In this document: in pieces, positions 33,093 to 42,173 of the stretch
Layout of the letters: each line of letters begins with the position of its first letter
How positions within the stretch are numbered: the first letter of the stretch is position 1
Assembly (NCBI GenBank): GCA_022791975.1
Contig: JAAWAC010000027.1
Coordinates: 1-64,000 of the forward strand
Length of the DNA stretch: 64,000 nt
Direction: 5' to 3'
Source of the DNA: Lachnospiraceae bacterium
Lineage (GTDB): Bacteria > Bacillota > Clostridia > Lachnospirales > Lachnospiraceae
Position numbers and translations under genes: made by a program
Notes under the pieces: generated by a model
What the model was told of the DNA's origin: nothing
The model's database searches: none
Seen by the model: the letters and a program-made list of their open reading frames with translations, nothing else

Positions 33093-35279
33093 ATGTGGAG
33101 GAATTATTCTCTCAGCTACATCCGGCAAAACCGGGGGGCAAGCATTTCCATTGCAGCGGCAGCTCTCATTGGCAGTCTGTTTTTGTCTATGCTGGGCAGT
33201 CTGTTTTACCATATGTGGCAGTATGATAATGTGCGTATCCGTCTGGAGGAGGGGAGCTATGAAGGGCGTCTCACAGTGGAGGCGGAGCTTTTGGGGGAAG
33301 AGGTTCTGGAAAAGCTTGGGCGGGATGGGAATGTAAAAACCGTCCTGGGCTACCTGGACAAAGGCAGGGGGGTCATTGACATTACCTTTGTGGACAGGCG
33401 GCAGGCTTTCTCGGATCTTCCCAGGATAGCCCGGCAGGCGGGACTTGAGGAGGCCAATCTTTCCTGGCATGAGACCCTTCTGGCCCAATATCTGGTCTAT
33501 AATCCTCAGGGAGGTCCCCTTTTTTGGGTGTTTCGCTTTTATTTGGCTGTGCTGGCTGTGACGGCTTTTGTTCTGGTCCTTATTATCCGCAATGCTTTTT
33601 GGGCATCTATGACTGCCCGGGTTCGTCAACTGGGGATCTTATCCAGCATTGGTGCCACACCGGGACAGCTGCGAATCTGTCTTTTGCAGGAGGCCATGGC
33701 CCTGTGCCTTCTTCCTATCCTTCTGGGAAGCTTCGGGGGTCTGGGATTAGCCATGGGATTTTTGCGGTTGACAGAGTGGATTGGCCGGGATGTTGAGAGG
33801 ATCTCTCTGCCCTTTACCTGGCATCCTCTCGTGCTGTGTGGCACGCTGGCTTTGTCAGTCCTCACCGTGTTTGCATCCGCCTGGTTTCCCGCAGTTAAAA
33901 TGAGTAAAATGACGCCTTTGGAGACCCTCCATACCTGTTGGGAGGAAGGTCTTCGGCGCAAAAAGCGTTCTTTGGTGCTGGGGCGTTTGTTTGGAATGGA
34001 GGGGGAGCTGGCGGGAAATTCTCTGAAGGCCCGAAAAAGATCTCTGCGAACCACATCCCTTTCCCTGACCCTGTCCCTTTTCTGTCTTGGGGCGTTTCTC
34101 TGCTTTATGACCCTGTCTGATATCAGTACCCGGTATACCTATTTTTTCCGATACCAGGATGTCTGGGATGTGATGGCCCAGGTACAGGGGGCGGATCTGA
34201 CAGATTTCCCGGAGCTTTTGGAGTTGAGACAGCTTCCGGAGGTGAAAAGCTGTGTGGCCTACCAAAAGGCAGAGACTTTCACCCTTTTATCTAGAGAGCA
34301 ACTGTCAGAGGAGTTTTTGAGTCTGGGAGGGCCTGGGGAGCTGGAGGGGGATATGACGCCTCTTGGGGAGGCCTGGCTGGTGAAAATGCCTCTGGTGATC
34401 CTGGATGATGCAAGCTTTGGGGAATACCTTAGGGAGCTTTCCCTTGCGCCACAGTTTGACGGGGTGGTGGTGCGCAACCGAATTCGGGACAGTGTCAACA
34501 GCAATTTCCGCTATCCCATCTTAATTCCCTTTCTCCGGGACCAGGAGAGGAGTTTAAGAGTCACAGATGCCCTGGGAGGAGAGGTGGCAGGAGAGGTGAA
34601 AATTCTGGCCCTCACAGAGCAGGAGCCAGTGCTTAGGGAGGAATATTTAAACGGAACCCTCACCATATTTCTGCCTGCTTCTCTGTGGGATGCCCTGGGA
34701 CACCCGGGAGACCAGGTGGGAATGGAGACCCAAGTGCGATTTCTTCTGAAGGATAAGGAGGCCATCAATCAGGTAGAGGAGCAAGTTGGGGAGTTATTGT
34801 CCGGAGCCTATGAAACGGAGACGGAGAACCGAATACAGGAAAAAATTTCCAATTCTCAGATGTTGGATGCTTATCGGGCGGTGGTAAGCGGTTTTTGTGC
34901 TATTTTGGGCTTAATCGGGATTGCCAATATTTTTACCAACACTTTGGGCTTTTTGTTCCAGAGAAAACGGGAATTTGCCCGATACCTTTCCGTAGGCGTC
35001 ACCCCTGGGGGAATCCGGAAAATTCTGTGGATTGAGGCCCTGGTAATCGCAGGTCGTCCAGTGCTTATTGCAGTGCTTGCCATGGCATTATTCACCACAT
35101 TCTTTATAAAGATGAGCTATTTAAACCCGGCGGAATTTCTGGCGGAGGCTCCGTTTCTTCCCCTGGGGGTGTACGTGGCTCTGATCTTTGGATTCGTGGG
35201 ATTGGCTTATTATTGGGGAGGCCGAAGGCTTCTTCATAGTGATTTAAGTGAGGCTCTGCGAGACAATACGATGGTATAA
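33093..35279 (+). CDS. FtsX-type ABC permease
   Basis: 728 residues from the ATG at 33093 behind GGTGAGG; the TTG at 33066 lies in the ATPase gene. TM1 (SIAAAALIGSLFLSMLGSLFY) is followed by an outside domain to ~145, then three helices with the motif VRQLGILSSIGATPGQLRICLLQEA and KMSKMTPLETLHTC. The pattern repeats: a helix near 325, a large external domain (~350-590), then three helices with FQRKREFARYLSVGVTPGGIRKILWIEAL. Two FtsX cores make one polypeptide, as in peptide-resistance or lipoprotein exporters. The substrate is unknown. Confidence 0.92.
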   Translation: MWRNYSLSYIRQNRGASISIAAAALIGSLFLSMLGSLFYHMWQYDNVRIRLEEGSYEGRLTVEAELLGEEVLEKLGRDGNVKTVLGYLDKGRGVIDITFVDRRQAFSDLPRIARQAGLEEANLSWHETLLAQYLVYNPQGGPLFWVFRFYLAVLAVTAFVLVLIIRNAFWASMTARVRQLGILSSIGATPGQLRICLLQEAMALCLLPILLGSFGGLGLAMGFLRLTEWIGRDVERISLPFTWHPLVLCGTLALSVLTVFASAWFPAVKMSKMTPLETLHTCWEEGLRRKKRSLVLGRLFGMEGELAGNSLKARKRSLRTTSLSLTLSLFCLGAFLCFMTLSDISTRYTYFFRYQDVWDVMAQVQGADLTDFPELLELRQLPEVKSCVAYQKAETFTLLSREQLSEEFLSLGGPGELEGDMTPLGEAWLVKMPLVILDDASFGEYLRELSLAPQFDGVVVRNRIRDSVNSNFRYPILIPFLRDQERSLRVTDALGGEVAGEVKILALTEQEPVLREEYLNGTLTIFLPASLWDALGHPGDQVGMETQVRFLLKDKEAINQVEEQVGELLSGAYETETENRIQEKISNSQMLDAYRAVVSGFCAILGLIGIANIFTNTLGFLFQRKREFARYLSVGVTPGGIRKILWIEALVIAGRPVLIAVLAMALFTTFFIKMSYLNPAEFLAEAPFLPLGVYVALIFGFVGLAYYWGGRRLLHSDLSEALRDNTMV

Positions 35280-35375
35280 TTGAGAAAAGGCAGGGCAAAC
35301 TATCCTTTAGAACTGGAAAAGGGGAGCAGAGGAATCATCTTTTGCTCCCCAATAAAAAAATCAGGGAGGTTTGCC

Positions 35376-35807
35376 ATGATTGGGATTTTTATTGCCCTAA
35401 TCTCAGGGGCGCTGATGAGCGTACAGGGAGTCTTTAACACGGAGGTGACGAAGGGAACCAGTGTCTGGGTATCCGCCAGCTGGGTACAGTTTTCCGCACT
35501 TTTAACCTGTCTTGCGGTGTGGGCCATCTGGGATCGGCAGAGCTTTGGCTCCATTATACAGGTGCAGCCCAGGTATACACTGTTGGGCGGAGTGATTGGG
35601 GCCTTCATTACCTTTACGGTGATTCAGAGTATGAGCAGCCTGGGACCGGCAAGGGCTGTGATGCTGATTGTGATTGCCCAGCTGCTTGTAGCTTATATCA
35701 TAGAGCTTTTGGGGCTTTTTGGGGCGGAAAAGGCAGTTTTTGAGTGGCGCAAGGGCATTGGCATGGGGCTGGCGATTCTGGGTGTGATTTTATTTAAGTG
35801 GGAATAA
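35376..35807 (+). CDS. Small DMT/DUF606 (YdcZ-like) membrane transporter
   Basis: 143 residues from the ATG at 35376, six bases after AGGGAGG; the upstream part of the frame has no site. Five hydrophobic helices: IGIFIALISGALMSVQGVFNT, VWVSASWVQFSALLTCLAVWAIW, YTLLGGVIGAFITFTVIQSM, AVMLIVIAQLLVAYIIELLG and GIGMGLAILGVILFKW. NTEVTKGTS and the conserved A-R-A-V-M-L-I-V-I-A-Q block fit the YdcZ/DUF606 half-size drug/metabolite transporters, thought to work as dimers. The substrate is unknown. Confidence 0.87.
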   Translation: MIGIFIALISGALMSVQGVFNTEVTKGTSVWVSASWVQFSALLTCLAVWAIWDRQSFGSIIQVQPRYTLLGGVIGAFITFTVIQSMSSLGPARAVMLIVIAQLLVAYIIELLGLFGAEKAVFEWRKGIGMGLAILGVILFKWE

Positions 35808-35814
35808 AAAAGTG

Positions 35815-35843
35815 TTGTAATCACCGACAAAGTTCGGTACAAT
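35815..35843 (+). promoter_or_regulatory. Promoter of comEA-like gene
   Basis: TTGTAA (35815-35820), 17 bases, TACAAT (35838-35843). The spacer contains CCGAC-AAA-GTTCGG, a short hairpin-like repeat. Confidence 0.7.
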
Positions 35844-35891
35844 AAGAATATCTGATGCAGAGGGGCCTTTCCATGGGAAAGGCAGGTACAA

Positions 35892-36665
35892 ATGAAAGAA
35901 AAGCGAAGGGTCCAGTGGGCTGTAGCTGGCAGGATGATGGTGTGGGGTATACTTCTTGGTGCGGTATGCCTGTTTTCTGGTTGTGCAAAAAAGGAGGCCG
36001 TGTTTGTGGCCGGAGAAGGGGAGGAGACAGCTTCCCCAGAGCAGAGCCAGACGGAGGGTTTCGGCTGGGAGAACGGGCAAGGTCCAGAGGAGCCGGCAGA
36101 TTCCAAAGCCGGAATAGCCCAGGAGAAGACCAAGGGAGCCGGCTGGGAGAACAGCCGGGAGGATCTGTCTTCCAACCAGGAGGCTGGGGAAAATAAGGAG
36201 GAGCTGGTGGTCTATGTCTGCGGGCAGGTAAGGGAGCCGGGAGTCTATACCCTCCAGGTGGGAGCGCGCATCGGGGATGCGGTGGAATTGGCCGGTGGCA
36301 TGACGGAGGAGGCAGCTGTGGATGCCATCAATCTGGCCCAGACTGTGGGGGATGCCCAGATGATTCGAGTCCCCTCTCTGGAGGAGGTGGAGGCGCTGGG
36401 GCCTGGCTATGTGCTACCGGAATCAGGTAGCGGCGGGGCGGAATCTGGTGGGGATACCGGTGCCGGAACCAGTGGGCAGATTTCCCTGAACCGGGCTACG
36501 CGGGATCAGCTGATGACTCTGCCTGGTATCGGGGGCTCCAAGGCGGATGCCATCCTGCGCTACCGGCAGGAGGTGGGAGCCTTTGAGAATATTGAGGAGA
36601 TCATGAATATTACCGGCATTAAAGAGGGCGTTTTTCTAAAAATTAAGGACCAAATAACGATTTGA
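35892..36665 (+). CDS. comEA: ComEA-like SLBB/helix-hairpin-helix lipoprotein
   Basis: 257 residues. Signal peptide with lipobox FSGC (Cys31), an acidic low-complexity linker to ~105, an SLBB domain (LVVYVCGQVREPGVYTLQVGARIGDAVELAGGM, ~108-165), and a C-terminal helix-hairpin-helix pair (ISLNRATRDQLMTLPGIGGSKADAILRYRQEVGAFENIEEIMNI pattern). ComEA binds double-stranded DNA outside the membrane and passes it to ComEC, encoded 3 kb downstream. ComEA is usually anchored by one helix; a lipid anchor seems likely here. Confidence 0.88.
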   Translation: MKEKRRVQWAVAGRMMVWGILLGAVCLFSGCAKKEAVFVAGEGEETASPEQSQTEGFGWENGQGPEEPADSKAGIAQEKTKGAGWENSREDLSSNQEAGENKEELVVYVCGQVREPGVYTLQVGARIGDAVELAGGMTEEAAVDAINLAQTVGDAQMIRVPSLEEVEALGPGYVLPESGSGGAESGGDTGAGTSGQISLNRATRDQLMTLPGIGGSKADAILRYRQEVGAFENIEEIMNITGIKEGVFLKIKDQITI

Positions 36666-36681
36666 CAAGGGTGAGTGAGAC

Positions 36682-37368
36682 ATGGGAAAGAAAGTTTTGG
36701 TAGTGGATGACGAGAAGCTTATTGTAAAGGGCCTGCGTTTTAGCCTGGAACAGGAGAATATGGAAGTGGACTGTGCCTATGATGGAGAGGAGGCCTTACA
36801 GTATGCCCGAGAAAAGGAGTACGATATCGTACTGCTGGATGTGATGTTGCCAAAGCTTGACGGGTTTCAGGTTTGTCAACAGATTCGGGAATTTTCTTCC
36901 ATGCCTATCATTATGCTGACAGCCAAGGGAGAGGATATGGACAAAATCCTGGGGCTGGAATATGGTGCGGATGATTATATCACCAAACCCTTTAATATTT
37001 TGGAAATTAAGGCGCGAATGAAAGCGATTATGCGACGGACCACCCCCAAGGAAGCCAAAGGGGCACAGAAGCTGGTGGTGCTCTCGGACCTGAAGCTAGA
37101 TCTGGAGAGTCGGCGGTTGTATATTAAGGAAAGGGAGATCAATCTGACAGCCAAGGAATTTGATTTACTGGAGCTGATGGCCTTAAATCCTGGCAAAGTA
37201 TACAGCAGGGAAAATCTTTTGAATCTGGTATGGGGCTACGATTATCCTGGAGATGTGCGCACCGTGGACGTACATATCCGTCGTCTGCGGGAAAAGATTG
37301 AGACAAATCCAAGTGAGCCCAAGTATGTGCATACCAAGTGGGGAGTGGGTTATTATTTTCAGGCATAA
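36682..37368 (+). CDS. OmpR/PhoB-family response regulator
   Basis: 228 residues. Receiver with D10/E11 (VVDDEKLIVKGL), phospho-acceptor D53 (VLLDVMLPKLDG), the switch Thr in IIMLTAKGED, and Lys in DDYITKPF. The winged helix has INLTAKEFDLLELMALNPGKVYSRENLLNLVWGYDYPGDVRTVDVHIRRLREKIE. Close in style to WalR/PhoB/ResD. Its histidine kinase starts two bases after the stop, so they form one module with the GerMN lipoprotein after it. Confidence 0.95.
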   Translation: MGKKVLVVDDEKLIVKGLRFSLEQENMEVDCAYDGEEALQYAREKEYDIVLLDVMLPKLDGFQVCQQIREFSSMPIIMLTAKGEDMDKILGLEYGADDYITKPFNILEIKARMKAIMRRTTPKEAKGAQKLVVLSDLKLDLESRRLYIKEREINLTAKEFDLLELMALNPGKVYSRENLLNLVWGYDYPGDVRTVDVHIRRLREKIETNPSEPKYVHTKWGVGYYFQA

Positions 37369-37369
37369 G

Positions 37370-38782
37370 GTGTTTACCAGCTATTTTAAGAGTATGCAGT
37401 TTCGGATATTGCTGTGCTTTCTGGTTCTGGGGCTTTTGCCCATGGTGGCGGTGGAGCAGGGTTTTTTGATGAATTACACCAAGAGGGCCGTTTCCGTGCG
37501 CAGCACGGAGGTACAGAACCAGTGTAAAATATTATCCAATCAGCTGATCAGCAGCAGCTATATGCGGGAGCGCTCCTCAGAGCTGGTGGACGGAGAGCTG
37601 ACCCAGTTGTCCAACCTGTATGACGGCCGGATTTTGATTATTGACCAGGATTTCCGGATTATCAAGGATACATATGGCCTGGAGGAGAATAAGATTATGG
37701 TGGCTGAGGAGGTGGTGAAGTGCTTTAAGGGCGAAAACACCAGCCATCTGGTAGGCAACCGGTTTCTGGAAATGACAGTCCCCATTCAGGAAAATGACTC
37801 CAAAACCATTGTGGGAGTGATTTTAATCAGCGCTTCCACAGACAGCATACGGGATAACCGGGAATATCTGGAGCACAATGCAAATATGATTCTGGTGGCG
37901 CTGGCTGTGATTCTGTTATCCCTGTCTGTGCTCTGTTCTTATCTTCTGGTGCGTCCCATCCGCAATATGGGGAATTATCTCCAGGAATTTGCTGTTGGCC
38001 ATGACGATCAGGATATGGAAATTTCCAGCTATGCGGAGACGGTGAAGGTTTCCCGGACCTTTAACCGTATTATCTCCCAGATGCGGGTGCTGGATGAATC
38101 TCGCCAGGAGTTTGTGTCCAATGTGTCCCACGAGCTGAAAACCCCCCTGGCCTCTATGAAGGTGCTGGCAGATTCCCTGGTGATGCAGGAGGGAGCTCCC
38201 CTGGAGCTCTACCAGGAGTTTATGGGGGATATTGCCAAGGAGATTGAGCGGGAAAATAAAATTATCACGGATCTGCTGTCCCTGGTGAAGATGGATAAAA
38301 AGGCGGCGGATTTGAATATTGAGCCAGTGAGCATCAATGATCTGCTGGAGCTGATCCTAAAAAGATTGCGCCCCATTGCCAACCGAAAAAATATCGAGGT
38401 GGTGTTGGAGAGCTTTCGGCCAGTGATAGCGGAGATTGACGAGGTAAAGCTTACGCTGGCTTTCACCAATCTGGTGGAGAATGCCATTAAGTACAACCAC
38501 GAAAATGGCTGGGTGCATGTATCTCTGGACGCGGATCACAAGTTTTTTTATGTGAAGGTGATGGATTCAGGCATTGGCATTCCCGAGGAGTCCAAGCAGC
38601 ATATATTTGAGCGGTTTTACCGGGTGGATAAATCCCATTCCAATACCATTGATGGGACAGGGCTGGGGCTGGCCATTACCAGGAGCGCCATTCTGCTTCA
38701 CAAGGGGGCTATCAAGGTCTCCAGTGTACTGGAGGAGGGGACTACATTCTCCGTGCGGATTCCCCTGAATTTTGTAGGGTAA
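37370..38782 (+). CDS. Sensor histidine kinase, WalK/PhoR-like
   Basis: 470 residues from a GTG at 37370, with AGG six bases upstream; ATG 37394 is the alternative. Two helices (FRILLCFLVLGLLPMVAVEQ near 15-33; ANMILVALAVILLSLSVLCSYLLV near 170-193) flank an extracellular PAS-like sensor of about 135 residues, followed by a HAMP segment. H254 lies in VSNVSHELKTPLASMKVLADSL; N-box TNLVENAIKYN; G boxes VMDSGIGIPEESKQHIFERFYRVDKSH and GTGLGLAITRSAILLHKG. It senses an unknown envelope signal. Confidence 0.93.
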   Translation: MFTSYFKSMQFRILLCFLVLGLLPMVAVEQGFLMNYTKRAVSVRSTEVQNQCKILSNQLISSSYMRERSSELVDGELTQLSNLYDGRILIIDQDFRIIKDTYGLEENKIMVAEEVVKCFKGENTSHLVGNRFLEMTVPIQENDSKTIVGVILISASTDSIRDNREYLEHNANMILVALAVILLSLSVLCSYLLVRPIRNMGNYLQEFAVGHDDQDMEISSYAETVKVSRTFNRIISQMRVLDESRQEFVSNVSHELKTPLASMKVLADSLVMQEGAPLELYQEFMGDIAKEIERENKIITDLLSLVKMDKKAADLNIEPVSINDLLELILKRLRPIANRKNIEVVLESFRPVIAEIDEVKLTLAFTNLVENAIKYNHENGWVHVSLDADHKFFYVKVMDSGIGIPEESKQHIFERFYRVDKSHSNTIDGTGLGLAITRSAILLHKGAIKVSSVLEEGTTFSVRIPLNFVG

Positions 38783-38784
38783 CT

Positions 38785-39777
38785 ATGGAAAGGCAGAGAT
38801 ATTTGAAATTGAAAGGTATGAAGAGAGGATGGCTTGGTCTGGTGTGGACTTTGCTGGCTTTGTGTGGACTTTGGGCCTGTGGCTGGGAGTCTGGGGAGGA
38901 CCAGGAGGAAGGCTATCAGATCTATTATATTAATAAAGAAGAGACAGCCGTGGTGTCGGAGGAGATCCCTGCTCCGGAGGGAAGCCAGGAGGAGCAGCTG
39001 GACCAGATGGTGAAGGCCCTTAGAAGGGCATCGGAGGACCCATCCTATAAGCAGGCGTTGCCGGACACGGTGAAGTTGGAGCGGTACCAGTTGGAAAACG
39101 GGCAGCTGTATCTGTATTTTGACAGTGCCTATCTGAAGATGAGCAAGGTGTATGAGGTGCTCTGCCGGGCGGCCGTGGTGCGGACCCTGTGTCAGCTGCC
39201 CCAGGTGGATTATGTGGCTTTTTTTGTCAATGACCAGTCATTGGCAGACTCGAACCAGAACCCGGTGGGTCTGATGAATGCGGAGCTGTTTATTGAGAAT
39301 ACAGGAGATCAGATCAACACCTACAACAGTGTGACCCTGGAGCTGTATTTCGCCAATGCCACAGGAGATAAGCTGGTAAAGGAGCGGGATAATTTTAACT
39401 ACAGCAGCAATATGTCCCTGGAAAAGCTGGTGGTGGAGCAGTTGATCAAAGGGCCAGTGTCGGAGCATGCCTATCCCACCATTCCCCCGGAAACCAAGCT
39501 TCTGAGCATTACCACCAAGGATGGAATATGTTATGTAAACTTAGATGAGGGCTTCTTGGGCCAGGGCTATGATGTGACGGAGCAAATTCCTGTGTATTCC
39601 ATTGTCAATACTCTGTCAGAACTGTCCGGCGTTAATAAGGTACAGATTCTTATCAACGGGGAAACGCCCAAGGTTTATCGGGAAAGCATCAGCTTTGAAA
39701 CGATTTTCGAGAGAAATTTTGATCTGCTGGAGAGCAGCGAGGAGGAATCTCAAAAAGAAGAAACAAAAGAGGAATAG
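38785..39777 (+). CDS. GerMN-domain lipoprotein
   Basis: 330 residues. A basic start and hydrophobic run with lipobox LWAC (Cys32). The first GerMN domain (~75-165) shows YQLENGQLYLYFDSAYLKMS and AAVVRTLCQLPQVDYVAFFVNDQ; the second (~180-305) shows LELYFANATGDKLVKE, EKLVVEQLIKGP, and CYVNLDEGFLGQ..., typical of the family first seen in germination protein GerM. The tail is Glu/Lys-rich. It is likely a signal-receiving or cell-wall lipoprotein working with the kinase just upstream. Confidence 0.88.
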   Translation: MERQRYLKLKGMKRGWLGLVWTLLALCGLWACGWESGEDQEEGYQIYYINKEETAVVSEEIPAPEGSQEEQLDQMVKALRRASEDPSYKQALPDTVKLERYQLENGQLYLYFDSAYLKMSKVYEVLCRAAVVRTLCQLPQVDYVAFFVNDQSLADSNQNPVGLMNAELFIENTGDQINTYNSVTLELYFANATGDKLVKERDNFNYSSNMSLEKLVVEQLIKGPVSEHAYPTIPPETKLLSITTKDGICYVNLDEGFLGQGYDVTEQIPVYSIVNTLSELSGVNKVQILINGETPKVYRESISFETIFERNFDLLESSEEESQKEETKEE

Positions 39778-39801
39778 AGGAAAGAGGAAAAAATTATAAA
39801 T

Positions 39802-42171
39802 ATGAAAAAACGTCCGTTGTACGGAGCAGCCCTGTTGCTGCTGCTGTTTTTTCTGGCGCTACCGACCTCCCTTTGGATGCACACGGGGCCTCCGGAGGGA
39901 AGGGTGGCTTTTACGGGGACCGTGGACCAGCGGGAAGAGCGAGAAGATATGCAGGTATTACTTCTGAAGGATACCAGCATTTTAGGGGCCAGAAAGATTC
40001 TAGTCTATCTGAGAAATTCTAAACAATCTTATTTCATTGGAAATACCCTGAATATCAAAGGAACAATAAAACAATATAAGGCTCCGGGGAACCCGGGGCA
40101 GTTCGACAGTCTTCTCTACTATCAGAGGAAAAAAATCGACGCCCTGTGCTTTGGGGATGCCGTGGAGGTGCTGGACCAAAGGAGGGATGGATTTCGGGAG
40201 GGATTAGTAAGGTTGCAGCTTTATTTTTCCCGGACTCTGGAGAAAAGGCTGGGAGCCCGGGATGGCGGAATTTTAAAGGCCATGCTTTTGGGCGATAAAA
40301 GGGAGCTGCCAGAGGAGATTCGAAGCCTGTATCAGAGGAGCGGGATCTCCCATCTGTTGGCTATTTCCGGCCTGCATATTTCCATTTTGGGAGCTGGACT
40401 CTACCGGGGGCTTCGAAGGCTGGGTCTGCCCTATGGGGCAGCCGGGATTCCGGCTCTGGTGCTTATGGGCTGTTATGGGGTCCTGGTTGGGGCCGGCGTA
40501 TCTACACTGCGGGCCTTAACCATGTTTTTTCTGGTGGTGGGAGCAGATTTGATAGGCCGGACCTACGATATCCGCACGGCTCTTGGCATAGCGGCTTTGT
40601 GGTTGTTGCTGGAGCAGCCTCTCTATGCCCGGGATGGAGCTTTTTTGCTGTCCTTTGGAGCTGTGTTTGGGTTGACAGAGGTGACACCAGTGCTGAAGGA
40701 CATGACAGAGAGGCTGCCTGCATGGAAGTATTTCATGGGAAAGCTGCCAGGAGAGAAGGAAAAGCCGGTGGGGGAGGAGAGGATGGAGGGAGAGAGAGAA
40801 CGTGAGCAGGTATCCAGATGGAGCGTGCTGTCCCAAAAGGTGACCAGATTTGTTCGGGAGGGGCTGTGTGCCTGTATGGGGATTCAGGTTGTTACATTGC
40901 CTGTCTTATTGTGTTGCTTTTATGAAGTGCCTGTATATGCGCCTATTTTGAATCTTCTGGTGATTCCCCTGATGGCACCTCTGCTGGCGGCGGCCCTGGC
41001 TTTACTGGCCTTGGAACTTTTCTTTCCCTTTGCCATTCCTTTGACGGCCTGGATTTGTCATGGGATTTTGGGAGCTGTGGAGGTGATGGCCAAAGCTTTT
41101 GACAGACTGCCGGGGGCGGTGTTTTGTGGAGGCTGTCCCAAAAGCTGGCAGATAGCAGTTTATTACAGCGGGGTTGGCCTTCTGTTGTTTCTTTGGCACA
41201 GGGAGAAGAGGAAAAGAGCGAAGGCAAGGGAAAGGGAGACAGAGGATGCCGCTTTGAGACAAAGGACTGGAAGAAAAGGGACAGGACTTGTTTTGGGATA
41301 TCTATTATGTATGCTGATGCTTTTGTGGAGGAGAGAGCCGGAGTTTTGGATGACCATGCTGGATGTGGGGCAGGGAGACGCGATCTTTTTTGCCACTCGG
41401 GGAGGAAATACTTATTTGATGGATGGTGGGAGCAGCAGTGAGAAGCAGACAGGTTCCTATATTTTGGAGCCCTTTTTCAAATATCAGGGGAGAGGTGAGG
41501 CGGACGTGCTGCTGGTGAGCCATTTGGACTGGGATCACATTTCTGGCATCACAGAGCTTTTGGAGGAAGAGCTTTTGAAGGTGGGGTGCCTGGTTCTGCC
41601 GGCAATGTCCGGGGGAACAGGAAGCGTGGGGAATACTCAAGAGGATGAGGCTTACCAGAAGCTTAAAAACTTGGCAAAGGAAAAAGGAATCCCCGTACAG
41701 GTTATGGGTGCCGGGGATTGTCTGCGGGAGGGGGATTTGGTGCTTCGGTGTCTGGGGCCGGAAAGAGGACAGTCCTACGAAAACCGCAATGCGGCATCGC
41801 TGGTGCTGAGCCTGGAATATAAGAGCCTGCGGGTTCTCTTGACCGGAGATTTGGAGGGAAAGGGGGAAGCCAGGGTTCTGGAGCAAAAAGAACTATTGGG
41901 ATCCTATGATATATTGAAGGTGGCCCATCATGGATCGCAGTATTCCACGGGAGAGGAATGGCTCTCCCAGGTGAGACCTGTGGTAGGACTGATCTCCTGT
42001 GGGGAGGAGAATTCTTATGGACATCCCCACAGGGAACTTCTCCACCGCCTAAAGGAGAGAGGCTGTCACACCTATATGACACCCAGAGATGGGGCCATCA
42101 CCATAAAAAGCGATGGAAGCTCCTTTGAGGTGGAAACATTTCGCCAAAGCCATGGAATCTTCCAGGAATAG
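39802..42171 (+). CDS. comEC: DNA uptake channel ComEC/Rec2
   Basis: 789 residues, full length. An N-terminal DUF4131 region, then the multi-helix competence domain (ISHLLAISGLHISILGAGLYRGL; VGAGVSTLRALTMFFLVVGADLIGR; DGAFLLSFGAVFGL), and a C-terminal metallo-beta-lactamase-like domain (WMTMLDVGQGDAIFF, VSHLDWDHISGI, LTGDLEGKGEARVLE, LKVAHHGSQYST). It carries single-stranded DNA across the membrane. With ComEA, ComM-like and DprA genes in this window, an uptake route seems complete at its core, though no pilus genes are here. Confidence 0.93.
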   Translation: MKKRPLYGAALLLLLFFLALPTSLWMHTGPPEGRVAFTGTVDQREEREDMQVLLLKDTSILGARKILVYLRNSKQSYFIGNTLNIKGTIKQYKAPGNPGQFDSLLYYQRKKIDALCFGDAVEVLDQRRDGFREGLVRLQLYFSRTLEKRLGARDGGILKAMLLGDKRELPEEIRSLYQRSGISHLLAISGLHISILGAGLYRGLRRLGLPYGAAGIPALVLMGCYGVLVGAGVSTLRALTMFFLVVGADLIGRTYDIRTALGIAALWLLLEQPLYARDGAFLLSFGAVFGLTEVTPVLKDMTERLPAWKYFMGKLPGEKEKPVGEERMEGEREREQVSRWSVLSQKVTRFVREGLCACMGIQVVTLPVLLCCFYEVPVYAPILNLLVIPLMAPLLAAALALLALELFFPFAIPLTAWICHGILGAVEVMAKAFDRLPGAVFCGGCPKSWQIAVYYSGVGLLLFLWHREKRKRAKARERETEDAALRQRTGRKGTGLVLGYLLCMLMLLWRREPEFWMTMLDVGQGDAIFFATRGGNTYLMDGGSSSEKQTGSYILEPFFKYQGRGEADVLLVSHLDWDHISGITELLEEELLKVGCLVLPAMSGGTGSVGNTQEDEAYQKLKNLAKEKGIPVQVMGAGDCLREGDLVLRCLGPERGQSYENRNAASLVLSLEYKSLRVLLTGDLEGKGEARVLEQKELLGSYDILKVAHHGSQYSTGEEWLSQVRPVVGLISCGEENSYGHPHRELLHRLKERGCHTYMTPRDGAITIKSDGSSFEVETFRQSHGIFQE

Positions 42172-42173
42172 CC

